Assembly: GCA_050486225.1 (NCBI GenBank)
Contig: JBJHCV010000005.1
Coordinates: forward strand, 1-64,000
Reading direction: 5' to 3'
Origin: JBBDIX01 sp050486225
GTDB taxonomy: Bacteria; Actinomycetota; Nitriliruptoria; Nitriliruptorales; Nitriliruptoraceae
Length of the DNA stretch: 64,000 bases
The position numbers were made by a program, and so were the translations under genes. Below, piece by piece: positions 16,309 to 24,693 of this stretch (its first letter is position 1; each line of letters begins with the position of its first letter). The notes beneath the pieces are model-generated. The model was not told where the DNA came from. It did not search any database and was given only the letters and a program-made list of their open reading frames with translations.

Positions 16309-16968
16309 GTGAGTGCCTCGAGCACGCCCGCGCCTCTGCGCCTGCTGCTCGTGGACGACCACGAGGTGGTGCGCAACGGGTTGCGCATGCTGCTCGAGGC
16401 GGCACTCGGATGTCACGTCGACGAGGCTTCGGGTGCCCTCGAGGCGCTCGCGCGGATCGAGGCAGCGCCCCCCGACGTCGTGCTGCTCGACGCCAGGATG
16501 CCTGAACACGACGGGATCTGGGCCCTGCAGCAGATCCGGGGCCGCTTCGAGCAGATCCCGGTCATCATCCTGTCGACGTACGACTCGGCCGACTACGTCG
16601 ACGGGGCCATCGAACACGGCGCGTCGGGTTACCTGCTCAAGGACGCGAGCAGCCAGCAGCTCGCCGAGGCGATCACCACCGCCACGGAAGGTCGTGGTCT
16701 CTACCTGCACCCACAGGTGGCCCGACGGCTCGTGGGGCGCAGGACCGACGCCCGGGGAGGGCTCGCCCTCTCGGAGCGCGAGTCGCAGATCCTGCAGGAA
16801 CTGGTCACTGGCCGTTCGACGGACGAGATCGCCGCGACGCTGTTCATGTCTCCCGCGACGGTCAAGAGCCACCTGACGTCCATCTTCCGCAAACTCGGCG
16901 TTGCGAACCGCACCCAGGCCGTCTCGCGGGCGCTGCGTGACGGCATCGTCGGCCACGCTCCCGACTGA
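16309..16968 (+). CDS. NarL/LuxR-type response regulator
   Basis: 219 residues: a canonical receiver (LLVDDHEVVRNGLRMLLE, phosphoacceptor D61 in VVLLDARMP, conserved lysine in YLLKDAS) and a C-terminal LuxR helix-turn-helix (ALSERESQILQELVTG, SPATVKSHLTSIFRKL). It lies 22 bases after the histidine kinase and should be its cognate regulator. GTG 16309 is the most upstream start keeping the whole receiver fold. Confidence 0.88.
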   Translation: MSASSTPAPLRLLLVDDHEVVRNGLRMLLEAALGCHVDEASGALEALARIEAAPPDVVLLDARMPEHDGIWALQQIRGRFEQIPVIILSTYDSADYVDGAIEHGASGYLLKDASSQQLAEAITTATEGRGLYLHPQVARRLVGRRTDARGGLALSERESQILQELVTGRSTDEIAATLFMSPATVKSHLTSIFRKLGVANRTQAVSRALRDGIVGHAPD

Positions 16969-17116
16969 GGCCACCCGTCGCACCTGCGGCGTGGCGTGCG
17001 CCGGCCAGCGTCACCGACCGCCCTCGAATGGTCATTTCGGGCTACGACCTTGCGCGGGGTCGGCCACGACTCCTGCCCGATGGCAGGACCTCGTGCCTCC
17101 TCTACGGTGAACCACT

Positions 17117-17512
17117 GTGCAGATTCCCGTGGACATCCGTGTCGTGGTCGCCGATCCCGTGTCGGCGGCCCGCACGTCGTTGTCCCGGCTGGTCGAGGAC
17201 AGCTGGGGCTGGAACGTGGTGGCGACAACGAACGACGCGTTCCGGGCCGTCGGCGACGCTCGGCGACTGCGTGCCGACCTGCTGCTCGTGGACGCCGGAG
17301 TCGACGGTCTGCCGCTGCGTGAGATCCGTGCGCTGCTCGAGTCGAGTGGGACGCTCGTCATCGCTCTGCTGGAGCGGCCGGAGCAGCACGCCAGTGCCAG
17401 AGGCCCCTCGGTGCTCAAGAGCGTCCCCTCCGACGTCCTGCGCGACCGGATCATGGAACACCTCGAGGCACACTGGGCCCTGAGGTTTCCCAGCCCCGAG
17501 GCCTCGACGTGA
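17117..17512 (+). CDS. Stand-alone receiver-like domain at the head of the polysaccharide operon
   Basis: 131 residues folding as a CheY-like receiver: VVVADPVSAARTSL at the start, a possible phosphoacceptor D59 (LLLVDAGVDG) and a lysine at K101. There is no output domain. The next gene overlaps its stop by four bases, so it leads the long polysaccharide operon and may control it by protein contact. TACGGT at 17103-17108 lies eight bases before GTG 17117 and no Shine-Dalgarno is present, consistent with a leaderless transcript. The acidic pocket is incomplete, so phosphorylation is uncertain. Confidence 0.65.
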   Translation: MQIPVDIRVVVADPVSAARTSLSRLVEDSWGWNVVATTNDAFRAVGDARRLRADLLLVDAGVDGLPLREIRALLESSGTLVIALLERPEQHASARGPSVLKSVPSDVLRDRIMEHLEAHWALRFPSPEAST

Positions 17513-20500
17513 GCGGCCGCGGACTGCTCGAGGCGCTGCTCGGGGTCGCCTACGAGGATGCCTCCGACCAGGACCGCGACCGTCGCGAGGGCGCCGGTGG
17601 CCGCGACGCCGGTTCCGGTGCCGACTCCCCGACGACGGGCACGACCCCTGACGCGACCCCGAGCGACGCCCCCACGTCGGGTCCGCGTCCCGCAGCGGCG
17701 CCGGCCGTGATGCCGGGCGCGATGCTGCCGCCCGGTTCCCACGCGCTGACCACGGCGGACCTTCCCGCCGCCCCCGCGGCACCGGTGGCGCGGGTGGGAA
17801 TGCTCGGCGGCCCGATTGGTCAGCCCGCAGCGAGCGCACCACCAGCCACGGCACCACCGGTGAGCGCGGTTCCGGTGATTCCCCCGCCCGGCGCGGTGGC
17901 ATCGCCGCGACCTGCAGGTGCGTCGGTCGGCGACGACCTGCTGTTCGCCCCCCGTCCACACGGGACGCACGCATCGCCTGCGCCCGACGCTGCGTCCACC
18001 GAGGCGGGCGAGATCCCTCCGGGTCACGTCGTCGGACGCTTTCCGCCGCCTGCCGCCGCGCCCGCCGCCGACGCCACGGTCCGCGAACCCGTGTCCCCGG
18101 ACGTGGCCTCGACCGCGGGGCCCCGGGACGCGGACGACGTCACGGAGGCCGGCGAGTCGTCTCCGCGGGCCGGATCCGTTCCGCGCACACGGGTCGGGAT
18201 GCTCGGAGGCCTGCTCGGCCTGCTCGAGGAGGACGCAGGTCTCGACGTGCAGGATCCGAACGTGCACGTCCCGTCACCTGCAGGTGACACCCTGGCGTCG
18301 ACACCCGTGGTTCCGGTGGTTCCCTCAGGGGTGCACGCGGGGGTCGCCCAGGGCGACCTCGACCACGCCGACGACGCCCCGGACTCGGTCGTCGAGCCCG
18401 GCAGTTCGGCGATGCTCGCGGGAGGCGCTCCCGCACTCGCCCCTCCCGGACTGACTCCGCCCTCGGCGGGGCCGGGAGGCTCCGCTGGCACCATGCCGGC
18501 GCCCCCGTCGGTGGGTGTGCTCCCCCCTCCGCCGACGGCGCTCGGCGGTGTCGGCGTGCCGCCGCCTCCGGTCCTCGCCGCGGCCATCCCGCCGCCCCCC
18601 GTCGGCACCGTCGCGGTACGCCGGCGTGACCTGGAGGACATCGCGACCAACCTCCAGTCGTTCGACGTCGGTCGACGTCGGCGGGCGCTGCGCGACCTGC
18701 TCGACGGGTCACTCGACGAGCACGTGCTGGGCGTCGTCGCCACCTCGCTGCAGGACCCCGAGGTCGACGTCCGGTTGCTCGCCATCCAGGTGCTCGAACG
18801 TGCCCCCGCGCAGGTACCTGTGTCGGCACTCGACGCGGTCGCCTTCGACGCTGATCCCGCTGTGCGGGCGAGCGCAGTCGGTCTGGCTGGCCGGATGGTG
18901 AACCCAGCCGTCGTCGAGACGCTGGGCCGTCAGCTCGTGGACGAGTCCGACGCCGGCGTGCTCGCGAGTGGACTCGACGCCTTCTCGTCGACCGCACGAG
19001 CCGTCGACCTGGACGACGAGGCCGTCGACGGCATCTGCACGACGGTCGGCGTGCTCGCCGAACGTCACCACGAGTCGTTGCGCCGCCCCCTTCGCACGCT
19101 CGCTCGGACGCTGCACAACGGAGACCTCGTTCACCGCCTCGGGCTGCCTGACGCCGCCGTGCGTGCCGGAGCCGCGGTCCTGGCATTCGAGTCCGGTCAG
19201 GACGTGGCGCACCGGGCCCTCGCACGGCTCGTCGCAGACGACCACTCGGTGGTCCGGGGATTCGCGAACGCGGCGGTCGCACGTCTGCGTGGTGTGGAGG
19301 AGTCACCCCCGGTCAGGCCGACCCCGGAGCCGGACGCCGGGCACGTCCGCCGATCACGTGACGAGGCGGATCCGGTCATCGAGGCCGTGATCCCCGGACT
19401 CGTCGACGCGCTCGACGATCCCAAGCAGGCGATCCGAGACCAGTCGCGTCGGGCGCTCGCCAGCATGCCCCGGACACAGGTCGTCGACTGGACCTGGACG
19501 CGCAGCCGCAGCGCGGACCGGGACGAGCTCCACCGGCTGCTGACCGCCGCGCTCGAGCTCGACCTCGGCGAGGTCGCCGAACCCCTCGGACGAGCCGTCC
19601 TGCGGGTGACCGAGGAGCGGCTCGATCAGAGGGTCATCGAGTCGGCGCGGGCGTTCCTGCCCTTCCGGGAGGTCGCCGCGCAGTGGCGGGTGTCCGGCGA
19701 CGTGTCGCAGCGGTGTGACGGGGTCCGGCTCGCCGCGCTGGTCGAGGCGCCGTCGACCGAGGCGATCCGTGACGGCCTCGCCGACCCGAGCGCCCACGTT
19801 CGCAGCACCGCTGCACAGGTCGCTGCGGTGCTCGAGGTGGGTGGGGAACTTGCCGAGGTGCTCCTGGCCCTGGTCACCACCGACGGGTCTCGGCGCGTCC
19901 GGATCGCGGCGATCGATGCCCTGCGTCAGGCGGTCGAGGACGACCGCGTCGAGGCGGCACGCCGGGCGTTGGCCTCGGCGGACGGCGATGTTCGTCTGGC
20001 CGGGCTCGAACTGCTCCCTCCGGAAGGCGACGCTGCGTTCGAGATCCTGTCCTCGTCGATCCGTGACGAGGACGTTCGCGTCGCTCGCCGGGCGGCCGCG
20101 ATGTTCGTCGAACACCGTGCTCCCGAGGCCCTCGCCCTGCTGTGGGGGCAGGTTCGTGGGAGCCGTGGGGTCACCCGCGACCTGGTGCTGGACGCCCTGC
20201 GCGACGCGGACGTGTCGTCGCTGCGCCGACTCGCGATCCAGGCGGCGGAGCACGTCGACCCGCTCGAACGGGTGGCGGGGATCGCGGGGCTCGCCGCGCT
20301 CGGGAGCGCAGAACGCCACCGGCTGCTGCAGGGGCTCGAGGATCCCGACGCGCGCGTGCGCATCGAGGTGCTCGAGGCCCTGTCCGACCAGCGCGACCCC
20401 GCAGCCGCGTCTGCGGCGCTCGACGCGCTCGACGACCCCGACCCGCACGTGCGGGCGACGGCCGTGCGGGTGCTCGTGGACCTGGACGACGACGCGCTCG

Positions 20501-21042
20501 GCCGGCTCGTCGCCGCGATGGACGACCCGGCGGAGGTGGTGCGTTCGGCCGCCATCGAGGCCCTGCGCACGAGCCGCTCGCCGGGGCTCGTCGAACTGCT
20601 CGTCGAGGAACTCGCGCGCCCGGCGCACCGCATGGCCGCGGCCGACCTGCTCGCGGGACGTCAGGACGCGATCGATCAGGTCTTCGAAGTGGTCGCGTCG
20701 CTGTCGGAGGGTGACGAACGCCGCCTCGCACTGACCGACGCGCTGCGCCGGAGTGGCGAGGTCGCGCGCCTGGTCCACCGGCTCGACAGTCGTGAGGGAC
20801 AGGTGCGCCGTGAGGCGCTCGACCGGCTGGGTCTCGTGGGTGGTCCGGGCGAGGTCGATGCCGTCTCCGAACGGCTCCGGGACCCGGACGCGAACGTGCG
20901 GGTGGCGGCCATCGAACTGCTCGGGACCCTCGGAGGTGAGCGGGCTGTCGACGCGCTGCGTGGGGCCTTCGGCAACGACCCGGACATGGATGTCGTCGCC
21001 GCCGCGGAACGTGCGTACCGGAGGTTGTCCGGTGCCGGCTGA
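17509..21042 (+). CDS. Large HEAT-repeat protein with Pro/Ala-rich N-terminus
   Basis: 1177 residues. The first 365 are low-complexity and rich in Pro, Ala and Gly, with two copies of a short motif, RVGMLGG (about residues 96 and 228); the second continues as GLLGLLEEDAG, echoing the N-terminal GLLEALLGVAYEDA. From about 370 to the end there are tandem HEAT/armadillo-like repeats (units such as DPDPHVRATAVRVLVDLDD), forming a solenoid for protein contacts. It precedes the pelF-like gene, whose product ends in a similar HEAT unit, so it is probably a cytoplasmic scaffold of the synthesis complex. GTG 17509 overlaps the previous stop. Confidence 0.75.
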   Translation: MSGRGLLEALLGVAYEDASDQDRDRREGAGGRDAGSGADSPTTGTTPDATPSDAPTSGPRPAAAPAVMPGAMLPPGSHALTTADLPAAPAAPVARVGMLGGPIGQPAASAPPATAPPVSAVPVIPPPGAVASPRPAGASVGDDLLFAPRPHGTHASPAPDAASTEAGEIPPGHVVGRFPPPAAAPAADATVREPVSPDVASTAGPRDADDVTEAGESSPRAGSVPRTRVGMLGGLLGLLEEDAGLDVQDPNVHVPSPAGDTLASTPVVPVVPSGVHAGVAQGDLDHADDAPDSVVEPGSSAMLAGGAPALAPPGLTPPSAGPGGSAGTMPAPPSVGVLPPPPTALGGVGVPPPPVLAAAIPPPPVGTVAVRRRDLEDIATNLQSFDVGRRRRALRDLLDGSLDEHVLGVVATSLQDPEVDVRLLAIQVLERAPAQVPVSALDAVAFDADPAVRASAVGLAGRMVNPAVVETLGRQLVDESDAGVLASGLDAFSSTARAVDLDDEAVDGICTTVGVLAERHHESLRRPLRTLARTLHNGDLVHRLGLPDAAVRAGAAVLAFESGQDVAHRALARLVADDHSVVRGFANAAVARLRGVEESPPVRPTPEPDAGHVRRSRDEADPVIEAVIPGLVDALDDPKQAIRDQSRRALASMPRTQVVDWTWTRSRSADRDELHRLLTAALELDLGEVAEPLGRAVLRVTEERLDQRVIESARAFLPFREVAAQWRVSGDVSQRCDGVRLAALVEAPSTEAIRDGLADPSAHVRSTAAQVAAVLEVGGELAEVLLALVTTDGSRRVRIAAIDALRQAVEDDRVEAARRALASADGDVRLAGLELLPPEGDAAFEILSSSIRDEDVRVARRAAAMFVEHRAPEALALLWGQVRGSRGVTRDLVLDALRDADVSSLRRLAIQAAEHVDPLERVAGIAGLAALGSAERHRLLQGLEDPDARVRIEVLEALSDQRDPAAASAALDALDDPDPHVRATAVRVLVDLDDDALGRLVAAMDDPAEVVRSAAIEALRTSRSPGLVELLVEELARPAHRMAAADLLAGRQDAIDQVFEVVASLSEGDERRLALTDALRRSGEVARLVHRLDSREGQVRREALDRLGLVGGPGEVDAVSERLRDPDANVRVAAIELLGTLGGERAVDALRGAFGNDPDMDVVAAAERAYRRLSGAG

Positions 21043-23083
21043 ACGGTCGTCGGATCGGCTCCGGGTCCTGCTCACGACCGAGGGCACCTACCCCCACACG
21101 ATGGGGGGTGTGTCGACGTGGTGCCAGATCCTGATCGAGGAGATGCCGGAGATCGACTTCACGATCTTCGCGCACATGATGAACCCGTTCCTGCCCGAGG
21201 CCTACGAACGTCCCGCGAACACCGAACTCGTCCAGGTGCCGATCTGGGGGGTCGAGGAGCCCGCCGAGTTCAACCCGAAGATGTCACCACGACGGGTGCT
21301 GATGCTGTCGGCGATGCTGACCGAGGAGCGGGTCCGGGCCGAGTTCTGCCCGCTCCTGCGCGAGATGCTGACCATGATCCTCGACACGAGGACCTACGAT
21401 CCCGGCCGATTCGGCCAGTTGCTCGTCGACATGCACCTGTACTTCCGGGAGAACGACTACCGGGGCACCTTCCGGACCCGGGCCGTGTGGGAGACCTTCC
21501 GCGAGCTCGTCCTGGTCTCGTACGGTCTCGACCCGAGGGCCGAGGCATGGGAGGACGTCGAGCCCGAGACCCAGCCGTCGCCGCAGGAGATCATGCAGCG
21601 TCTGGGTGAGCTGCGCCGAGGGGGCAGGGGTGTCGACGAGGAGTTGAAGCGCTCCCACCGCGTGCCCCGCCTGTTCGAGGCCACCGAGGCGATGCGTGTC
21701 GTCTATCGCCTGCTCACGCCCCTGAACTACGAGATGCCCGAGGCCGACGTCGTGCACGCGACCGCAGCGTCGTTCTGTGGCATTCCGGGCATCATCAGCA
21801 GGATCCAGTCCGGCACCCCGTTCCTGGTGACGGAGCACGGCGTCTACATGCGCGAGCAGATGCTGTTCCTCGGTCGCATCGGGTTCCCGTACCACCTGCG
21901 TCGCTTCTTCATCCAGTTCGTGTCGGCGGTCTCGCGTGCCGTCTACCACCACGCGGACCAGATCAGTCCGGTGTGCCACTACAACGCTCGTTGGGAGCGC
22001 AGGAACGGGGCGACGGACGAACAGATCGAGGTCATCTACAACGGCGTGGACCCGCAGAGGTTCCGGCCACGCGAGGTCCCACGTTCCGAGGCGCCCACGG
22101 TGGTCATGGTCTCGCGCGTCGATGCGCTGAAGGATCTGGAGACCGCCCTGAAGGTCGCGGCGGTGGTCCGCGACCAGCGACCGGGCGTCCGGTTCCTGCA
22201 CTTCGGTCCCGCCCCGGACGCCGAGTACCAGGCCCGGTGTCGATCCCTGTGGAAGGAACTCGGACTGCAGGGGACGTTCGAGTGGAAGGGGTCGACGCGC
22301 GATGCCCCCGGTGCCTACAACCAGGGTGACGTCGTGCTGCTGACCTCGATCTCCGAGGCGTTCCCGTACACGGTCATCGAAGCCATGATGTGCGGCCGGC
22401 CGGTCGTGTCCACCAACGTGGGCGGGGTGCCCGAGGCGGTGGCAGACCTGGGTGTCACCGCGCGCATCCGAGACGTCCAGGCGCTCGCCGACGGGGTCGT
22501 CGAACTGCTCGACATGCCAGCGCACGAGCGGGACCGCCTCGGGGAGGAGTGCCGCCGCCGCAGTCTCGAGCTGTTCACGATCGAGCAGTCCATCGAGTCG
22601 TACCGGCGGTCGTACCGAGAACTCCCGGATCGTGCCCGGCTGCCGTCCCCCCTGGCGCCCGCGCTGCCGCATGGCGTCCCGGCGGCACTCCCACCCCTGG
22701 TGCTTCCCGAGTACCAGCCCAGCATGCTGCCGGGCCCGCCGTCGGCGCCGCCGGTCCCGGCGCGTGCGCTCGACCTGCCACTGCCGCTCCCGCCGGTGCG
22801 CCGCGAACCCGCCGTGCCGGCGGCGGCAGACCTCGTGGCGGCTCTCGCGGCGCGAGACGACGACGCGTCCGACACCTCGGAGGCCGCGGTGCTCCGCCGC
22901 CTCACGTCGCCCAGCAGCGCAGTGCGGCGTCGTGCCGTCGCGCAGGCGGCCGAGGTGCTCGACACGCTGTCGGCGGTCACGACGTTCAACCGTCTCCTGC
23001 GCGACGATCCGGACGCGTCGGTGCGTGCCGCTGCGGCTGACGAACTCGCCGCACTCGTCGGCACCTCCGCGGCGGCAGGCTGA
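21032..23083 (+). CDS. PelF-like glycosyltransferase with C-terminal HEAT extension
   Basis: 683 residues. The N-terminus has the DUF3492-type acceptor domain found in PelF (RVLLTTEGTYPHTMGGVSTW), followed by a GT4 donor domain with SEAFPYTVIEAMMCGRPVVS near residue 441. PelF uses UDP-sugars, UDP-GalNAc in Pel synthesis. After a proline-rich linker (about 545-600) comes a HEAT-like unit, not usual for PelF and matching the upstream scaffold. GTG 21032 is fixed by GGAGG at 21020-21024 and overlaps the previous gene by 11 bases. The sugar actually used is unknown. Confidence 0.82.
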   Translation: MPAERSSDRLRVLLTTEGTYPHTMGGVSTWCQILIEEMPEIDFTIFAHMMNPFLPEAYERPANTELVQVPIWGVEEPAEFNPKMSPRRVLMLSAMLTEERVRAEFCPLLREMLTMILDTRTYDPGRFGQLLVDMHLYFRENDYRGTFRTRAVWETFRELVLVSYGLDPRAEAWEDVEPETQPSPQEIMQRLGELRRGGRGVDEELKRSHRVPRLFEATEAMRVVYRLLTPLNYEMPEADVVHATAASFCGIPGIISRIQSGTPFLVTEHGVYMREQMLFLGRIGFPYHLRRFFIQFVSAVSRAVYHHADQISPVCHYNARWERRNGATDEQIEVIYNGVDPQRFRPREVPRSEAPTVVMVSRVDALKDLETALKVAAVVRDQRPGVRFLHFGPAPDAEYQARCRSLWKELGLQGTFEWKGSTRDAPGAYNQGDVVLLTSISEAFPYTVIEAMMCGRPVVSTNVGGVPEAVADLGVTARIRDVQALADGVVELLDMPAHERDRLGEECRRRSLELFTIEQSIESYRRSYRELPDRARLPSPLAPALPHGVPAALPPLVLPEYQPSMLPGPPSAPPVPARALDLPLPLPPVRREPAVPAAADLVAALAARDDDASDTSEAAVLRRLTSPSSAVRRRAVAQAAEVLDTLSAVTTFNRLLRDDPDASVRAAAADELAALVGTSAAAG

Positions 23084-24690
23084 TGTCGACCACGAGACTG
23101 CCGTCCATCGAGGAACTCGCCGAGCGGGTCACCCATGACGTCGGATGGATCCAGGGTCCGTTCGAGACGGCTGCGATCCTCGAGTCGTACGGGTTCTCGG
23201 ACGACGACGCTCGGGACCACTACGGGCACGCCGACGTGTTCGCCCTCGCCGACGTGGTCCTCGCCCACCAGCGGGGATCCAACGACCTGCGGCGTGGAGC
23301 GGCCGCAGAGGAGAACCGCAGACTCGCCGAGGAACTGGAGCGCTACCGACCCCAGACCATGAGCCTGTTCCGCACGATCGTGCGTGGAACGGCGTACGGC
23401 ATGCCGATGGGGCTGAGCGTGCTCGCCTCCGTGGTGCTGCTGTACTCGCTGTGGTCGTACTACTACTTCACCCCCGCGCAGGCGACCGCGATCGGTCTGG
23501 GGACGGCACTGAGCTACTTCATCGCGGGTGGTTTCACCCAGGCGATCGGGCGGCGCGGCCTCATGTACCTGCGTCAGGGCATGTACCTGATGACCCTGAA
23601 GGTGTCGTGGTTCTTCGTCGGCTGGGGCCTGCTCGTGACGGCGGTCGTTGCCGTCGTTCTGGTGCTGTCGTTCAACCTGTTCGCCGTGATCTCGACCTAC
23701 GAGGCGAATCTGGCGGTGCTGTACTTCGCCAGCCTGTCCGTGCTGTGGCTGTGCCTCGCGGTGCTCTACATGCTCGAACAGGAGGTCATGTTCACCGTCG
23801 CGGTGGCACTGGGCATCTTCGTCGTCTACGCGATGCGCGAGTACGTCGGCAGCGAGATGGTCACGGCCCACCAGGTCGGGCTGCTCGTGTCGTCGGTGTT
23901 CTCGATGATCGTGTCGGCGCAACACCTGATCCGGCGGCATCTTCGGACGCGGGATCCGAACCTGCCGATGTCCGGGCACCTGCCGCGACCGGTGATGCTT
24001 CTCTCGAGCGTGCGGACCTTCATCCTCTACGGCTCGCTCTACTTCACGCTGCTGTTCTCCGACCGGCTGCTCGCCTGGACCGGTCGCATGGACTTCCGTC
24101 AGACGTTCATCTGGTTCCGGGCCGACTACGAGGCCGGACTCAACTGGGCCCTGATCGGCATGATGCCCGCGTTCACCGTGTTGGAACTGATCCTGCAGAA
24201 GTTCGGTGCACGCATCAAGCCGCGACAGCTCGACCACGCGCTCAACGACCGCCAGTCGTTCGCCACGTCGTTCCTGCGCTTCTACGTCCGCCAGGTCCTG
24301 CTCTTCTTCACCATCGGGGCGGTGGGAGTGCTCGGTGCGTACCACGGGATGCAGTGGCTGATCCCGCGGATCCCTGAACTGGCGATCATGACCGGTGAGG
24401 TTCCGCGGTTCACGTTCTTCGTCGGGGTCATCGGTTACCTGATGATCGGGTTCTCGCTGCTGAACCTCGCGGTGTTCTTCTGGCTGTCTCGCCCGAAGCT
24501 GGCGATGATCGCCCTGCTGCCGGCGATGGGCACCAACCTGGTGGTGGGCTACCTGCTCAGCAGGATGTTCTCCTACCACCTCGCCGCGATCGGTCTCGCG
24601 GCGGGTGGTGTGGTGTTCGCCTTCATCTCGACCGTGCTGTGCCTACGGGTGCTGTCGAATCTGGACTACTACTACTACTCGGCGTTCTGA
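23083..24690 (+). CDS. PelG-like polysaccharide export membrane protein
   Basis: 535 residues with a soluble N-terminal segment (about 1-95) and roughly twelve hydrophobic membrane segments, ending in LDYYYYSAF. Topology, position directly after a PelF-like transferase and the aromatic C-terminus fit PelG, an inner-membrane flippase-like transporter of the Pel exopolysaccharide. Start and previous stop overlap (TGATG). PelD, PelE, PelB and PelC homologues are not seen nearby, so this would be a reduced or distinct Pel-like machine. Assignment is by pattern, not alignment. Confidence 0.7.
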   Translation: MSTTRLPSIEELAERVTHDVGWIQGPFETAAILESYGFSDDDARDHYGHADVFALADVVLAHQRGSNDLRRGAAAEENRRLAEELERYRPQTMSLFRTIVRGTAYGMPMGLSVLASVVLLYSLWSYYYFTPAQATAIGLGTALSYFIAGGFTQAIGRRGLMYLRQGMYLMTLKVSWFFVGWGLLVTAVVAVVLVLSFNLFAVISTYEANLAVLYFASLSVLWLCLAVLYMLEQEVMFTVAVALGIFVVYAMREYVGSEMVTAHQVGLLVSSVFSMIVSAQHLIRRHLRTRDPNLPMSGHLPRPVMLLSSVRTFILYGSLYFTLLFSDRLLAWTGRMDFRQTFIWFRADYEAGLNWALIGMMPAFTVLELILQKFGARIKPRQLDHALNDRQSFATSFLRFYVRQVLLFFTIGAVGVLGAYHGMQWLIPRIPELAIMTGEVPRFTFFVGVIGYLMIGFSLLNLAVFFWLSRPKLAMIALLPAMGTNLVVGYLLSRMFSYHLAAIGLAAGGVVFAFISTVLCLRVLSNLDYYYYSAF

Positions 24691-24693
24691 GCC

